DNA from: Clostridiales bacterium
Lineage (GTDB): Bacteria; Bacillota; Clostridia; Saccharofermentanales; Saccharofermentanaceae
DNA length: 38,924 bases
Direction of reading: 5' to 3'
Assembly: GCA_017620475.1 (NCBI GenBank)
Contig: JAFZQI010000035.1
Coordinates: 1-38,924, forward strand
In this document: piece after piece, positions 25,095-34,391 of the stretch
How the letters are laid out: every line of letters starts with the position of its first letter
Position numbering within the stretch: position 1 is the stretch's first letter
The notes under the pieces: generated by a model
Seen by the model: the letters and a program-made list of their open reading frames with translations, nothing else
Databases searched by the model: none
Told to the model about the DNA's origin: nothing
Made by a program: the position numbers and the translations under genes

Positions 25095-25123
25095 ATTATC
25101 ACAATATCATTCGTCTGTCACAA
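25095..25123 (-). promoter_or_regulatory. Promoter of the sugar importer operon
   Basis: TTGTGA and GATAAT are separated by 17 bases on the minus strand, about 40 bases before the start codon. TTGTGA occurs two more times just downstream. Confidence 0.6.
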
Positions 25124-25216
25124 AGAAATTCACTATTTTCTTCTTTTTTTGTGTATTTCACACTAGACTTAATCAAAGGATATTGATAAAAAGGCCGATG
25201 GAGATAGGGGCGGATA

Positions 25217-27391
25217 TCAGGATCTGATCTGCAGATCCTCTTGGCTATCCAGCTTCTTTTTGCCGCGAAGATCGAGTTTGTGATAGCAGCCGTCCGCATC
25301 CAGGAAATGACTTCTGACCGTGTCTTCCAGCTCGACTTCCAGTACTTCCATCACTCTGGCTTTACAGTCCGGATCTTCGACCGGGAACAGAAGTTCCACT
25401 CTCCGGATCAGGTTACGGGGCATCCAGTCTGCGGAAGAAAGATAGATATCTTCTTGCCCTTCATTATAGAAGTAATATATGCGGGAGTGTTCCAGGAAAC
25501 GTCCCGTGATCGACCGTACCGTGATATTTTCCGATAATCCGGGGACCCCCGGTCTCAGGCAGCAGATCCCTCGAACGATCAGGTCGATCGATACGCCGGC
25601 CTGCGAAGCGTCGTAGAGCGCATCGATGATCGATGCATCCACCAGGGAATTCATCTTGGCAATGATACGGCTCTTCTTCCCTTTTCGGGCATTCTTGGCT
25701 TCCTGGGCGATCTTCTCCAGGAAATACTTCTTCATCCTCGTCGGTGCCGGAATCAGTCTTCTCCACTCCGGCGGTTCCGAGAATCCCGAAAGCGTATTGA
25801 AGAATTCGGAAGCATCCACACCGAAGGTCTCCGATGCCGTAAACAGGCCGATGTCCGTATAGATCTTCGCCGTGATATCGTTGTAGTTACCCGTTGCAAG
25901 ATGCAGGTATCTGCGGATACCGTCATCCTCATCGCGGACCACCAGCGTGATCTTACTGTGTGTCTTAAGCCCTACCAAACCATAGATGACATGGCATCCC
26001 GCTTTCTCAAGCATTTTAGCCCAGTTGATATTATTCTCCTCATCAAATCTGGCCTTCAGTTCCACCAGGACCATGACCTGTTTTCCGTTTTGTGCCGCCT
26101 CAGCCAGAGAGCGGATGATCGGCGAACTGCTGCTGACACGATAGAGTGTCTGCTTGATCGCCAGAACCTTCGGATCTTCTGCCGCCTGACGGACGAACTC
26201 CACTACAGGATCGAAGGATTCGTACGGATGATGAACCAGACGGTCCTTTTGACGGATGGCATCAAAGATATTGACTCCGTCCGGGAACATCTTCGGCTTG
26301 GCCGGGTGGAAAGCGTGATAGCACAGTTCCGGGAAATCATCGCAGACTTTCCCGTAGACCTTCATCAGGAAAGTCAGGTCGATCGGTCCGCTGACCTCAA
26401 ATACATCCTTCTTGGAGATCTTCAGGGAAGACATCAGGAGTTTAAGAAGTCTCGGATCGATCTCGTCATTGACTTCCATGCGGATGATCTCACCGAATCT
26501 TCTCTTACGGACTTGTTCCTCAATTTCCTTGAGAAGATCCTCCGCTTCATCCTCATCGATATCCAGATCCGCATTTCTCATAACGCGGTAAAATCCCGAT
26601 GCCAGAACCGACGATCCGACAAAGAGCGTCGAGAGATTGGCCCGGATGATCTGCTCGATCGGAACAAAGCAGACACCCTGGGACAGATGGAGTTCGAAAA
26701 GTCTCGGGACAACGGTCGGAACCTGGAGCGTCGCAAAGCGGTACACCGGATCGTATACCTTCCCTTTCCTCTCCTGCTTGGCGATCCTGGCAGCCTTCTC
26801 CTCTTCTGTCTCATCGATCAGCACACACAGGTTCAGCTGGCGGTTATAGATCAGCGGGAACGGTCTCGATGCGTCCACCGCCATCGGTGTCAGGATCGGA
26901 TAGAGCGTAGACTTGAAATAGTCATCGCAGATCTCCCTGGCCCGGTCATCCAGATCCGCATAATCGTTAATAAAGATATTGTGGTTCTTCAGCGACGGCA
27001 CCAGAGAGCGGGTATAGGTCGAGTACATCAGGCTCATGGCCGCTCTGGCCTTCTGATCGATCTCGTGAAGCTGCTGCTTGACCGTTCTTCCCGAGATATC
27101 CAGTTCATCGTAATCCACACTGAGAAGATCGCGGAGCGAAGCCACTCGGACAATATAGAATTCGTCCATGTTGGAGGCCGTGATCGAAAGGAATTTCAAT
27201 CTCTCCAGAAGCGGATTCTTCGTATCTCTCGATTCAAACAGGATGCGGTTATTAAACTCCAGCCAGCTTAATTCACGGTTGAAATACCGATTGGAGTCGG
27301 CTTCAATATCCGCGTTATCCATAGCGGAATGGGCGACTTCGGTGCTGACGCCCTTCAACATTTTTTCTTTCTTTTCTTTCTTGGTACTCAT
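25217..27391 (-). CDS. ppk1: Polyphosphate kinase 1
   Basis: 724 residues from the ATG at 27391, which overlaps the ppx stop (ATGA) and has GGAGG eight bases upstream; the frame is open further upstream but inside ppx. The N-terminal YFNRELSWLEFNNRILFES, central HHPYESFDPVVEFV, the LVELKARFDEENNI segment, the phosphorylated histidine in GLKTHSKITLV and YLHLATGNYND are all PPK1 hallmarks. It makes long-chain polyphosphate from ATP reversibly. It is directly coupled to its antagonist exopolyphosphatase. Confidence 0.96.
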   Translation of the reverse strand: MSTKKEKKEKMLKGVSTEVAHSAMDNADIEADSNRYFNRELSWLEFNNRILFESRDTKNPLLERLKFLSITASNMDEFYIVRVASLRDLLSVDYDELDISGRTVKQQLHEIDQKARAAMSLMYSTYTRSLVPSLKNHNIFINDYADLDDRAREICDDYFKSTLYPILTPMAVDASRPFPLIYNRQLNLCVLIDETEEEKAARIAKQERKGKVYDPVYRFATLQVPTVVPRLFELHLSQGVCFVPIEQIIRANLSTLFVGSSVLASGFYRVMRNADLDIDEDEAEDLLKEIEEQVRKRRFGEIIRMEVNDEIDPRLLKLLMSSLKISKKDVFEVSGPIDLTFLMKVYGKVCDDFPELCYHAFHPAKPKMFPDGVNIFDAIRQKDRLVHHPYESFDPVVEFVRQAAEDPKVLAIKQTLYRVSSSSPIIRSLAEAAQNGKQVMVLVELKARFDEENNINWAKMLEKAGCHVIYGLVGLKTHSKITLVVRDEDDGIRRYLHLATGNYNDITAKIYTDIGLFTASETFGVDASEFFNTLSGFSEPPEWRRLIPAPTRMKKYFLEKIAQEAKNARKGKKSRIIAKMNSLVDASIIDALYDASQAGVSIDLIVRGICCLRPGVPGLSENITVRSITGRFLEHSRIYYFYNEGQEDIYLSSADWMPRNLIRRVELLFPVEDPDCKARVMEVLEVELEDTVRSHFLDADGCYHKLDLRGKKKLDSQEDLQIRS

Positions 27392-28932
27392 CTGATCTGC
27401 CTCCGGACACGCAAGAATGCTTTGACTGAGAAGAACTGCTCGAAAAGGTCGGTGTGGTTTTCGAAGAACCACTTATCGTATGTCATGTCATACATGGTAT
27501 CCCCGCTGATGACCATTCCTTCGGAAGTCATCGTTGCGGTAATATCACGGAGTTTCTGTTTATGGGAAGCATCCAGCGCATCGGAAAGCCGTAGAAGCGC
27601 CGTAAGCTTGGATACGAGGACCTGATCCTGTGTCGGGATCTCGGCGTACCTTGCATCATTATAAAAGAATGGATCGGTATAGTAGCGGCCAACAAGTGCC
27701 ACGATCTTTCTTTCCTGCTCGGACATACCGATCAGCTCGGTTCGGTCGATGATACTGTAGGTGGAAGGATGCGGATTGGATATGTTGATGAACTTTCCCA
27801 GTTCATGACACAGCGCCGCGACCCGAAGAAGCGTTCTCTCACGATTGCTCATGCCGTGGATCTTTTTCGTCGCATCGAAGATCACCATCGCGGCCTCTTC
27901 CACGAAAGTGATATGCTTCTTCTCGGATTTATACCGCTTCGCCACATGTCTGGCCGCCGAGATCAGATCCTGTTCCGGATCAAGGACCAGATCGAAGTGC
28001 TTATGCTGCCAGGCATATCCGTACATGACACCCTCCGTCAGAGAGGCATCCGGCATATGCACCCCGTCAATACCGGTGTAGTCCAGCATCTTTTTGATCA
28101 TCAGCGCCGTCGGAAGAAGAAGCGGTGCCGTCGACGGCATGATGTCCAGTTTTCTGGCCAGTTCCTCCGGCGAGGTCTTCAGAAGAGAGGAAAGAAGTGC
28201 ATCAAACCGTTCCAGAGAAAGATAGCAGTACTCTCTCGGGGACTCGCCGGCCAGAGCCTTGATAAATCCCATATCACTTCCGAACACGATCAGGTTCTTG
28301 TACTTGATGTTTTTCGGTTCGATCGCGTGATATTCCGCCAGATCCTGAGAGATGTATTCCTCTAGGACTTCCGTATAGTGTGTCGTCTGCTTGGCCAGAT
28401 CAGAAAGCATCTCACTTACACGGAGAGAACCTAAACGTGTATTCTGACTAAAAACGAGATCCGACTTATCGTAAAGCGTTGCCTGCATGCTTCCGGATCC
28501 GATATCCAGTACCAGTGTTCCTTCTGCAACCAGTTTGGCAAAATCCGGCTGGCTCTCCTTTACCGCCAGATTATGGAAATATCTCTCCTGTGCATTATCC
28601 AGGACCGTGACCTTGATCCCCGTCTGTACGCGGATCTGCTCGATGACCATCGCCCGGTTTCCTGCTTCACGGAATGCCGACGTCGCCACGCAGATCGTCT
28701 CCTTGATCTTATACTCGCGGATCTTCTGGGCAAACCCCGAAAGCACGTCTACGATCTCACTTGCCAGCAGCGGCGGGATCACGCCTTCGCTATAAGCACG
28801 CGAAGCCAGGGAAAGATATTTACGCACCGACTCGATTTCCTTCGGTGCCGTTTTCTCCCCCAGTTCGAAAATCTTCAGCCGTAAAGAGAGGGAACCCAGA
28901 TCGATTACGGCCAGCAGGGTCTTCTTGCTCAT
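27388..28932 (-). CDS. ppx: Exopolyphosphatase/GppA family phosphatase with HD domain
   Basis: 514 residues, as in E. coli Ppx. The ASKHA-type N-terminal domain has AVIDLGSLSLRLKIFE (with LGSLS in place of the common IGSNS), CVATSAFREAGNR and TLVLDIGSGSMQATL. The C-terminal HD-like helical domain is at about 315-514 (LLRVAALCHELGKFINISNPHP and beyond). It removes terminal phosphates from polyphosphate or pppGpp. GGAGG precedes the ATG; the gene starts 12 bases after leuB and overlaps ppk1. Confidence 0.92.
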   Translation of the reverse strand: MSKKTLLAVIDLGSLSLRLKIFELGEKTAPKEIESVRKYLSLASRAYSEGVIPPLLASEIVDVLSGFAQKIREYKIKETICVATSAFREAGNRAMVIEQIRVQTGIKVTVLDNAQERYFHNLAVKESQPDFAKLVAEGTLVLDIGSGSMQATLYDKSDLVFSQNTRLGSLRVSEMLSDLAKQTTHYTEVLEEYISQDLAEYHAIEPKNIKYKNLIVFGSDMGFIKALAGESPREYCYLSLERFDALLSSLLKTSPEELARKLDIMPSTAPLLLPTALMIKKMLDYTGIDGVHMPDASLTEGVMYGYAWQHKHFDLVLDPEQDLISAARHVAKRYKSEKKHITFVEEAAMVIFDATKKIHGMSNRERTLLRVAALCHELGKFINISNPHPSTYSIIDRTELIGMSEQERKIVALVGRYYTDPFFYNDARYAEIPTQDQVLVSKLTALLRLSDALDASHKQKLRDITATMTSEGMVISGDTMYDMTYDKWFFENHTDLFEQFFSVKAFLRVRRQIR

Positions 28933-28944
28933 ACCCGGATCCTC

Positions 28945-30057
28945 CTATAGTTTTTCGTATGCTTCGATCACTTTCCCGGTGATCTCTTCCGTCCCCAGAA
29001 CCGGCTCATCCGGATCCTGAACGATATCCGCCGTGCGGTATCCTTGTGAAAGGACTGATCTAACCGCTTTTTCGATCTTCTCGCCCTCTTCCTGAAGTCC
29101 GAGAGAATACCGGAGCATCATGGCCGCCGACAGGATCGTGGCCATAGGATTGGCGATGCCCTTTCCGGCTATATCCGGTGCCGAGCCGTGTACCGGCTCA
29201 TACATACCCGGAGTCCCCGGCGCCCCGAGAGAGGCAGACGGCAACATACCGATGGAACCGGTGATCATGCCCGCCTCATCCGACAGGATATCGCCGAACA
29301 TATTGCTCGTGATAATGACATCGAAAGATCTCGGACGTCGCAGAAGCTGCATGGAAGCATTGTCCACATACATAAACTCCATCGTGACCTCCGGATAATC
29401 AGCCTTGACCCGTTCTGCCACTTTGCGCCACAAACGTGAAGTTTCCAAGATATTCGCCTTATCCACCACTGTCACGTGCTTTCTTCTTTGCATGGCCGAT
29501 CTGAATCCGACACGCAGGATCCTTTCGATCTCCGCCTCGCTGTATGTCTCGATATCAAAGGCCTCCATACCTTTCGGTGTTCCGTCCTCAAGGCACTCGT
29601 CAGACTTCTCCAGACCGCGTTTTCCGAAATAGATCCCGCCGGTCAATTCACGTACGATCAGAACATCCACGCCCTCTGCCACCAGATCCGGCCGTAGGGG
29701 GCTGGCGCTTTTAAGTTCCGGGAACAGCACGGCAAGACGGAGGTTCGCATAAAGTCCTAATCCCTTGCGAAGACCAAGGAGTGCGGCTTCCGGCCGCATA
29801 GTTCCGGGAAGGTTATCCCATTTCGGTCCGCCTACCGCGCCAAGCAGCACGGCGTCGCTTTCACGCGCGATGCGAAGTGTCTCCTCCGGCAGCGGCTCCC
29901 CTTGTGTATCAATGGCAATTCCTCCCGCCTTGACCTCGGTAAAAAGGAACTCGTGTCCTGATGATCCCGCTACGGCCCGCAGAACATCGCAGGTACTTGC
30001 GGTCACTTCCGGTCCGATCCCATCTCCGGGGATCACGGCAATTCGAAAAGAAGTCAT
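28945..30057 (-). CDS. leuB: 3-isopropylmalate dehydrogenase
   Basis: 370 residues. [17 protein letters not shown], the [13 protein letters not shown] segment, [13 protein letters not shown] and [27 protein letters not shown] (active-site signature) identify LeuB, which oxidatively decarboxylates 3-isopropylmalate with NAD. Length and motifs are complete. The ATG overlaps the leuD stop (ATGA). Confidence 0.97.
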   Translation of the reverse strand: MTSFRIAVIPGDGIGPEVTASTCDVLRAVAGSSGHEFLFTEVKAGGIAIDTQGEPLPEETLRIARESDAVLLGAVGGPKWDNLPGTMRPEAALLGLRKGLGLYANLRLAVLFPELKSASPLRPDLVAEGVDVLIVRELTGGIYFGKRGLEKSDECLEDGTPKGMEAFDIETYSEAEIERILRVGFRSAMQRRKHVTVVDKANILETSRLWRKVAERVKADYPEVTMEFMYVDNASMQLLRRPRSFDVIITSNMFGDILSDEAGMITGSIGMLPSASLGAPGTPGMYEPVHGSAPDIAGKGIANPMATILSAAMMLRYSLGLQEEGEKIEKAVRSVLSQGYRTADIVQDPDEPVLGTEEITGKVIEAYEKL

Positions 30058-30563
30058 TCTTCCTCACCTCTTTTTTGCAATTTGCTCTTGGTATATCCCA
30101 CCAGTCCGTCTGCACCGATGATCTCGCCTATGAATTCGGGAAAAGCACCGGCCCGGTATTCCTTACCGGATGTGATATCGAGGATCGACCCGGTGTCTGT
30201 ATCCACCTCGATCTGATCTCCATCTTGTATTCCCTCCGCCGCTTCAGCGCACTCAAGGATCGCCAGTCCCGTGTTGATACTGTTACGGTAGAAGATCCTT
30301 GCAAAAGACGGAGCAATTACGCAGGAGATACCGCTGGCCTTGATGGCAACAGGAGCGTGCTCTCTTGAAGATCCGCAGCCGAAATTACTGCCGGCGACGA
30401 TAATGTCTCCCGCATCCGCTTTCTTTTTGAAATCCGGATCTAAGTCCTCCATGCAGTGCAAAGCCAGTTCTTCTTTATCCGATGTATTCAGATATCTGGC
30501 CGGAATGATGACATCCGTATCCACATTCGCTCCGTACTTAATTGCTTTTCCCTTATATTTCAT
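30054..30563 (-). CDS. leuD: 3-isopropylmalate dehydratase small subunit
   Basis: 169 residues of the short, archaeal/clostridial-type Leu[26 protein letters not shown] and [21 protein letters not shown] are diagnostic. It forms the isomerase with LeuC, converting 2- to 3-isopropylmalate. It lies 68 bases after leuC; that gap contains a possible weak stem (CTTCAGC/GCTGAAG at 30595-30629). Confidence 0.96.
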   Translation of the reverse strand: MKYKGKAIKYGANVDTDVIIPARYLNTSDKEELALHCMEDLDPDFKKKADAGDIIVAGSNFGCGSSREHAPVAIKASGISCVIAPSFARIFYRNSINTGLAILECAEAAEGIQDGDQIEVDTDTGSILDITSGKEYRAGAFPEFIGEIIGADGLVGYTKSKLQKRGEEE

Positions 30564-30631
30564 ATTCTTTCCTCTTTGTTTATTCGTATCCCGACTTCAG
30601 CTGTCATTCGAATTCTCTATCCGCTGAAGTG

Positions 30632-31909
30632 TTAAAGATCCTCCGGACTTCCGATATACCCCAAAACGGCAGACGCCGCAGCGACCTCCACGCCGGCAAG
30701 ATACACTTCGGATTCCTTATGTCCCATCCGTCCGACGAAATTCCGGTTGGTCGTTGAGACACACCGCTCACCTTGGGCCAAAACGCCCATATATCCGCCC
30801 AGACACGGTCCGCAGGTCGGTGCCGATACCACGCAGCCCGCATCCACGAAAACTTCCAGAAGGCCTTCTTTCAGCGCCTGCTTATATACTCTCTGTGATC
30901 CGGGAAGCACGATGACACGAAGTCCATCCGCCACATGGTTTCCCCGAAGGACCTCTGCCGCACGGCGCATATCCTCGATCCTTCCGTTCGTACAGGATCC
31001 GATCACGACCTGATCGATATCGATCCTCGGGAACGAACCGATCTCATGGGTATTCGACGGAAGATGCGGAAATGAGACCATGGGACGGATCTGCGAAAGA
31101 TCGATTTCGATCGTCTGCGCATACTCGGCATCCTCATCCGGGAATAACCAGTCCGGTGCCTCGCTGTACCCGCCCGGGATCCGGGAGGACAGATACTCCA
31201 GTGTGATCCTGTCCACAGGGAAGATACCGTTCTTCGCGCCACATTCGATGGCCATGTTACAGATCGTAAGACGGTCTGCCATCGACAGTTCCGCCACGCC
31301 GTCCCCCATGAACTCCAATGAGCGGTAAGGGGCTCCGTCCACCCCGATCTTCCCGATCAGGAAAAGGATCACATCTTTTCCGGAGCAGTACTTCCCGAGT
31401 TTTCCGGTAAGCTTTACGCAGATGGCTTCCGGTACCCGGAACCAGGTCGATCCTGCGGCCATGGCACAGGCAAGATCCGTAGAACCGACCCCGGTGCTAA
31501 AAGCCCCCAGCGCACCATAAGTACAGGTATGGGAATCCGCGCCGATGATACAATCACCCGGGCGGACCAGCCCGTTGTCAGGAAGGATCACGTGTTCCAC
31601 GCCCATGCCATCCTGTCCCTGTTCATAGTAGTGGGTTATGTTCTGTTCTTTTGCGAACTTCCTCATCTTGCTGCACTGCTGCGCAGACTTGATATCTTTA
31701 TTCGGTGCGAAGTGATCCGGTACCAGAGCGATCTTGTCCCTGTCAAACACCTGTCCGAAAGCATTGGCTTCGAATATATCAATGGCCGGCGGAGTCGTAA
31801 TATCGTTTCCGAGAAGCAGATCGAGGGAAGCCTCGATCAGATCACCCGGAGCACACTCCTTCTTTCCTGCATGCCTTGCCAGGATCTTCTGTGTCATTGT
31901 CATGCTCAT
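30632..31909 (-). CDS. leuC: 3-isopropylmalate dehydratase large subunit
   Basis: 425 residues of the short LeuC type. It has [28 protein letters not shown] substrate and cluster motifs, [15 protein letters not shown], and the [4Fe-4S] cysteines in [12 protein letters not shown]. The ATG follows GGTGGGAG. A promoter (TTGCAC-17-TAACAT) starts the transcript about 29 bases before the ATG, leaving no room for a T-box leader. It heads the leuC-leuD-leuB-ppx-ppk1 run. Confidence 0.96.
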   Translation of the reverse strand: MSMTMTQKILARHAGKKECAPGDLIEASLDLLLGNDITTPPAIDIFEANAFGQVFDRDKIALVPDHFAPNKDIKSAQQCSKMRKFAKEQNITHYYEQGQDGMGVEHVILPDNGLVRPGDCIIGADSHTCTYGALGAFSTGVGSTDLACAMAAGSTWFRVPEAICVKLTGKLGKYCSGKDVILFLIGKIGVDGAPYRSLEFMGDGVAELSMADRLTICNMAIECGAKNGIFPVDRITLEYLSSRIPGGYSEAPDWLFPDEDAEYAQTIEIDLSQIRPMVSFPHLPSNTHEIGSFPRIDIDQVVIGSCTNGRIEDMRRAAEVLRGNHVADGLRVIVLPGSQRVYKQALKEGLLEVFVDAGCVVSAPTCGPCLGGYMGVLAQGERCVSTTNRNFVGRMGHKESEVYLAGVEVAAASAVLGYIGSPEDL

Positions 31910-31944
31910 GAGACTCCCACCTTCCCATATCTTCTTCTGTTTTT

Positions 31945-31973
31945 ATGTTACTTTGAAAACACGCTTGGTGCAA
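31945..31973 (-). promoter_or_regulatory. Promoter of the leuCDB operon
   Basis: TTGCAC and TAACAT are separated by 17 bases on the minus strand. Confidence 0.55.
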
Positions 31974-31982
31974 GAAAGAAAG

Positions 31983-32011
31983 TTGAGAAATCTTTATAAC
32001 TTATATATAAT
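31983..32011 (+). promoter_or_regulatory. Promoter of the zinc-ribbon/ABC-F unit
   Basis: TTGAGA and TATAAT are separated by 17 bases; a second perfect TATAAT sits at 32017-32022 and could give a shorter alternative start. It is divergent from the leuC promoter. Confidence 0.7.
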
Positions 32012-32063
32012 GCGTATATAATGCTAAAGGGGAATGAATCATCGTCAAAAGGAGTAACGATCC

Positions 32064-32426
32064 ATGAGCAAGTTTAGTTTATTACAGAATCCTACGGGCA
32101 ATTACAACCCGACAACCTCAGCGAATGTTCATGAGCATTCCGAAGAGATCGCCCAGATCAAGGGGGAGATCGAACGTTTGAATCTGATTGCCGAGGCGAT
32201 GTGGAATCTTCTTACTGAGAAAGGCTTTACAGACGAAGATCTGGTCAAAGCGATCACGGAAATCGATAACGCCAAGAAACAGCGCAAGAAGACACTGGAA
32301 GAAGGCGGCAAAGTGGATACCCACCTCTGCCCGTACTGCCATGTACCTCTTCAGAACAACGGAAAGCTTGCAGATCGCTGCATCTATTGCGGACACGAGA
32401 TCATCACAAGTCCTTTCAAAAACTGA
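32064..32426 (+). CDS. Small coiled-coil zinc-ribbon protein
   Basis: 120 residues; not recognised as a characterised family. Residues 20-50 and 62-78 are predicted helical/coiled-coil (EEIAQIKGEIERLNLIAEAM, EIDNAKKQRKKTLEEGG). Residues 89-112 contain CPYC and CIYC knuckles 16 residues apart, as in zinc ribbons. AAAAGGAG precedes the ATG and lies in the loop of a small hairpin (ATCGT at 32041-32045 with ACGAT at 32057-32061). It is 30 bases upstream of the ABC-F gene on the same strand, so a role connected to ribosomes is possible (inference). Confidence 0.85.
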   Translation: MSKFSLLQNPTGNYNPTTSANVHEHSEEIAQIKGEIERLNLIAEAMWNLLTEKGFTDEDLVKAITEIDNAKKQRKKTLEEGGKVDTHLCPYCHVPLQNNGKLADRCIYCGHEIITSPFKN

Positions 32427-32456
32427 CCCATACGCATCGGAAGGAATCATTTCTTC

Positions 32457-34391
32457 ATGCCTCTTATATCGGTAAATAAAGTTTCCAAGTCTTATCACTC
32501 CAGACTTTTACTTGATCATGTCTCATTTTCCATCGACCGGGGAGACAAGATTGCACTGATCGGGAGTAACGGGACCGGTAAATCCACGCTGTTTAAGATG
32601 ATCCAGGGAAAAGTGGAGCCGGACGAAGGAGAGATCCTTCATCACGGTACGGCGATTGCCGGATATCTGACTCAGAACATGGAAGAACTGGATATCGGCG
32701 GGAATCTTCTGATAAGTGAAGAGATCCAGAATGTGGAAGACAAGATGCGCGAGGCCGAGTATCGCCTGGCCACGGCAGACGCCTCTGAATCCCAGTCCCT
32801 GCTTCGCACCTACGAGCAGCTTACTTCACGTTTCGAAGCGCTCGGCGGCTATGACTATGAGCCCCGAATGAAGGCGGCTCTTGCCGGGCTCGGTCTTTCC
32901 AATATCGATTTCACAAGAGATGTCAGCAGTTTTTCCGGTGGTGAGAAAATGCGGATCTGCCTTGCCAGGCTGATCGTATCCCGTCCGGACATTCTTCTTC
33001 TGGATGAGCCGACGAACCATCTCGATACAGACGCGCTGGAATGGCTGGAAGGCTTTATCCGCTCATACGGCGGCGCCGTCCTTCTCATCTCGCACGACCG
33101 TTATTTCATCGACCGTACGGTTACGAAGGTCCTGGAACTGGAGAACTCTACCATCACGGCATACCGCGGCAACTATACCGACTATAAGGAACAGAAAGCG
33201 CATTTTCTGGACGAACAGCGTCAGGTGATTGCCAATCTGGAAAAAGAACTGGTACGTCAGGAGGGCGTGACACAGACGATGCTCTCCCATAGAAACATCT
33301 CCGGCTATCACGCCAGAGAGAAAGTGGTGGAGAAACTCTCCGACCGTCTGGAAAGAGAACGTGCCAAGATCGCGGGGGGACCTCTGCGTATGAGTTTCAA
33401 ACTCATGCCGGAGGAACGTTCGGGTGATCCGGACAAGAAACTTCTAGAGGCGAGAAACGTCGGCAAGACTTTCCCCGACGGCAAAGTGCTTTTCCAAAAT
33501 GTGTCATTTGAAATCAAGGCGTCGGACAAAGTGTTCCTGGTCGGGCCCAATGGATGCGGTAAGACCACGCTTCTATCCCTCCTTCTCGGGCGGATCGATG
33601 ACTTTGACGGCGACGTGCTTGTCAGCGGAGCCTCCCGGATCGGATATATGGGCCAGTTCGTCCCCTTCGATGACGAAAGCAGAACGATCCTTGAGGAACT
33701 CATGCAAAGAAGTGAGCTCGGAGAGACCGCCGCCAGGAATCTTCTGGCCAGATTCGGCTTCCGGGATATCGATGTATATAAACAGATCTCGGTATTATCC
33801 GGCGGTGAGCGTTCCCGTCTTTACCTGTGCTGTCTTTTGGAAGAAAAGCCGGAAATGCTTTTCCTCGACGAACCGACCAATCATCTGGATATCGAGTCGC
33901 GCGAGGTCCTGGAGGATGCGCTAAGTGAGTATAACGGTGCAATATTAGCCGTAAGCCATGACCGCTATTTTATAGAGAAGTGCCAAAGCAAGATCCTCGG
34001 ATTCTTCGGAGAACATGTGGAGCTTCTGGACACGTACGCTTTCTACCGGAAGAAATACCACGAGTACGTTTCTTCTGAAGAAGAAAAGAAAGCCGCGTTT
34101 CTTTCTCAGCAGCGAAAGGAAGCCAAAGAACGCCGTCAGGCGGAAAGAGAGGAAAAGGACGTACCCTCTCCCTCCGTCAACCGTGCCAAAGAACGCAAGG
34201 AAATCGCCAAAAGAAAAGAGCGCATCCGGTTCCTCGAAAAGTCCATTGCTGAACTTGAGGAGGAACAGAAAGCGCTCGAAAGCTCTTTCGGTAAAGATAC
34301 TTCGGCGGAAGATTACGAGCGGTATGCTTCCAACAGCGAAAAGCTCGAAGAAATGTATGCCGAGTATATGGATCTGGAAAGCGCCGAATAA
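32457..34391 (+). CDS. ABC-F family ATPase (Uup/YdiF-like)
   Basis: 644 residues with two ABC domains and no membrane segments. Walker A motifs are GSNGTGKST (36-44) and GPNGCGKTT; signatures are FSGGEKMR and LSGGERSR; Walker B is LLLDEPTNHLD and MLFLDEPTNHLD. The linker between the two domains (about 230-300) is charged and helical, as in ABC-F proteins. A C-terminal coiled coil (about 545-640, with many KER and EE residues) resembles the Uup/YdiF tail that contacts nucleic acid or the ribosome. Such proteins act on stalled or antibiotic-bound ribosomes in the cytoplasm. Whether it confers antibiotic resistance cannot be told. Its stop directly abuts the convergent deacetylase stop. Confidence 0.94.
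   Translation: MPLISVNKVSKSYHSRLLLDHVSFSIDRGDKIALIGSNGTGKSTLFKMIQGKVEPDEGEILHHGTAIAGYLTQNMEELDIGGNLLISEEIQNVEDKMREAEYRLATADASESQSLLRTYEQLTSRFEALGGYDYEPRMKAALAGLGLSNIDFTRDVSSFSGGEKMRICLARLIVSRPDILLLDEPTNHLDTDALEWLEGFIRSYGGAVLLISHDRYFIDRTVTKVLELENSTITAYRGNYTDYKEQKAHFLDEQRQVIANLEKELVRQEGVTQTMLSHRNISGYHAREKVVEKLSDRLERERAKIAGGPLRMSFKLMPEERSGDPDKKLLEARNVGKTFPDGKVLFQNVSFEIKASDKVFLVGPNGCGKTTLLSLLLGRIDDFDGDVLVSGASRIGYMGQFVPFDDESRTILEELMQRSELGETAARNLLARFGFRDIDVYKQISVLSGGERSRLYLCCLLEEKPEMLFLDEPTNHLDIESREVLEDALSEYNGAILAVSHDRYFIEKCQSKILGFFGEHVELLDTYAFYRKKYHEYVSSEEEKKAAFLSQQRKEAKERRQAEREEKDVPSPSVNRAKERKEIAKRKERIRFLEKSIAELEEEQKALESSFGKDTSAEDYERYASNSEKLEEMYAEYMDLESAE

Noticed and set aside
25901..27271. 456-codon plus-strand frame
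   Set aside because: Antisense to ppk1; explained by codon bias of the real gene.
30595..30629. Stem in the leuC-leuD gap as terminator
   Set aside because: Seven base pairs with a 21-base loop and no T-tail; too weak to call.
31910..32063. T-box or leucine attenuator before leuC
   Set aside because: The likely transcript start is only about 29 bases before the ATG and no specifier-loop or antiterminator structure fits.
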